Below, in pieces: positions 63,841 through 64,000 of a stretch of DNA of 64,000 nt; the first letter of the stretch is position 1; each line of letters starts with the position of its first letter. Position numbers and translations under genes: made by a program. The notes under the pieces are model-generated. The model was not told the DNA's origin. It saw nothing but the letters and a program-made list of their open reading frames with translations, and did no database searches. Source of the DNA: Petaurus breviceps papuanus (lineage: Eukaryota > Chordata > Mammalia > Diprotodontia > Petauridae); assembly GCA_028583685.1 (NCBI GenBank), contig JAMXIF010000058.1, forward strand, positions 17,550,457 to 17,614,456, given 5' to 3'.

Positions 63841-64000
63841 AGACTTGCCCAGGGTCACATAGCCAGCATGTGTCAGAAGTAGGTCTTCCTGGCCAGCCCT
63901 CTATTCACTATGTTACATTGCCTCTCACCAATATATGTCTTTTAAATATTAAGTACAAATCCAGGATTTGAACTCAGGTCTTCCTGGCTCTAGGTTTAGT
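63841..64000 (-). mobile_element. SINE fragments, running off the window
   Basis: 63841-63930 ('acttgcccagggtcacatag', 'ccagccctctattcactatg') is an antisense SINE head and CORE. 63960-64000 ('ggatttgaactcaggtcttc') is a second antisense SINE head, cut by the window end. Confidence 0.85.

Overview
The window reads as non-coding euchromatin from a marsupial genome, either intergenic or inside a very long intron. The clearest clues are dozens of tRNA-derived SINEs with the head 'ggcagctaggtggc', followed by 'gagttcaaatc' and 'tgtgaccttgggcaagtcac'. They occur with ancient MIR/THER-like CORE-SINEs, long L2 LINEs, L1 copies with marsupial-style 3' ends, RTE and CR1/L3 LINE remnants and hAT/mariner DNA transposons. 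I cannot name the species. The short poly(A)-tailed SINE form would suit an Australian marsupial, but that is a guess from memory. No host protein-coding exon, tRNA gene or other functional RNA gene can be supported. Nearly every open frame of 60-170 codons lies in a LINE, a SINE, a microsatellite or the assembly gap.

Layout. 1-3.2 kb: the 5' end of an L1 (with the first 31 codons of ORF1, minus strand) inserted in an older antisense L1 ORF2. 4-8.5 kb: a hAT MITE, L2 pieces, a SINE inside an L2, an 80-bp tandem duplication and a head-to-head L1 3'-end palindrome with a perfect 23-bp hairpin. 9-17.5 kb: SINEs, a long pyrimidine tract, an 80-bp mariner MITE, a CR1 fragment and a ~320-bp inverted duplication (14.5 and 16.8 kb). 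18-24.5 kb: hAT elements, including a 541-bp deletion derivative that keeps the end of a transposase gene, an antisense LINE remnant and nested L2/SINE layers. 25-33 kb: L2, L1, MIR stacks and a CpG-rich TA-flanked MITE (30.7-31.1 kb). 33-46 kb: a long antisense L2 broken by L1 and neighbouring an L2 in the other direction, CR1 fragments, another L2 broken by a SINE, and a 400-base N gap in a GA repeat. 46-56 kb: a SINE split by a 609-bp LTR-like element, an L1 3' end and a largely unassigned 2.4-kb stretch. 56-64 kb: an RTE reverse-transcriptase remnant, a 1.6-kb antisense L2, SINEs with clear target-site duplications and a candidate solo LTR.

Nothing here looks like a new gene system. The observations most worth checking are structural: the two inverted duplications, the CpG-rich MITE, the hAT transposase remnant, the LTR-like insertion with a 5-bp target-site duplication, and several repeated blocks of no recognised family. 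Family names rest on remembered consensus sequences. Element boundaries are usually good to about 10-20 bases.
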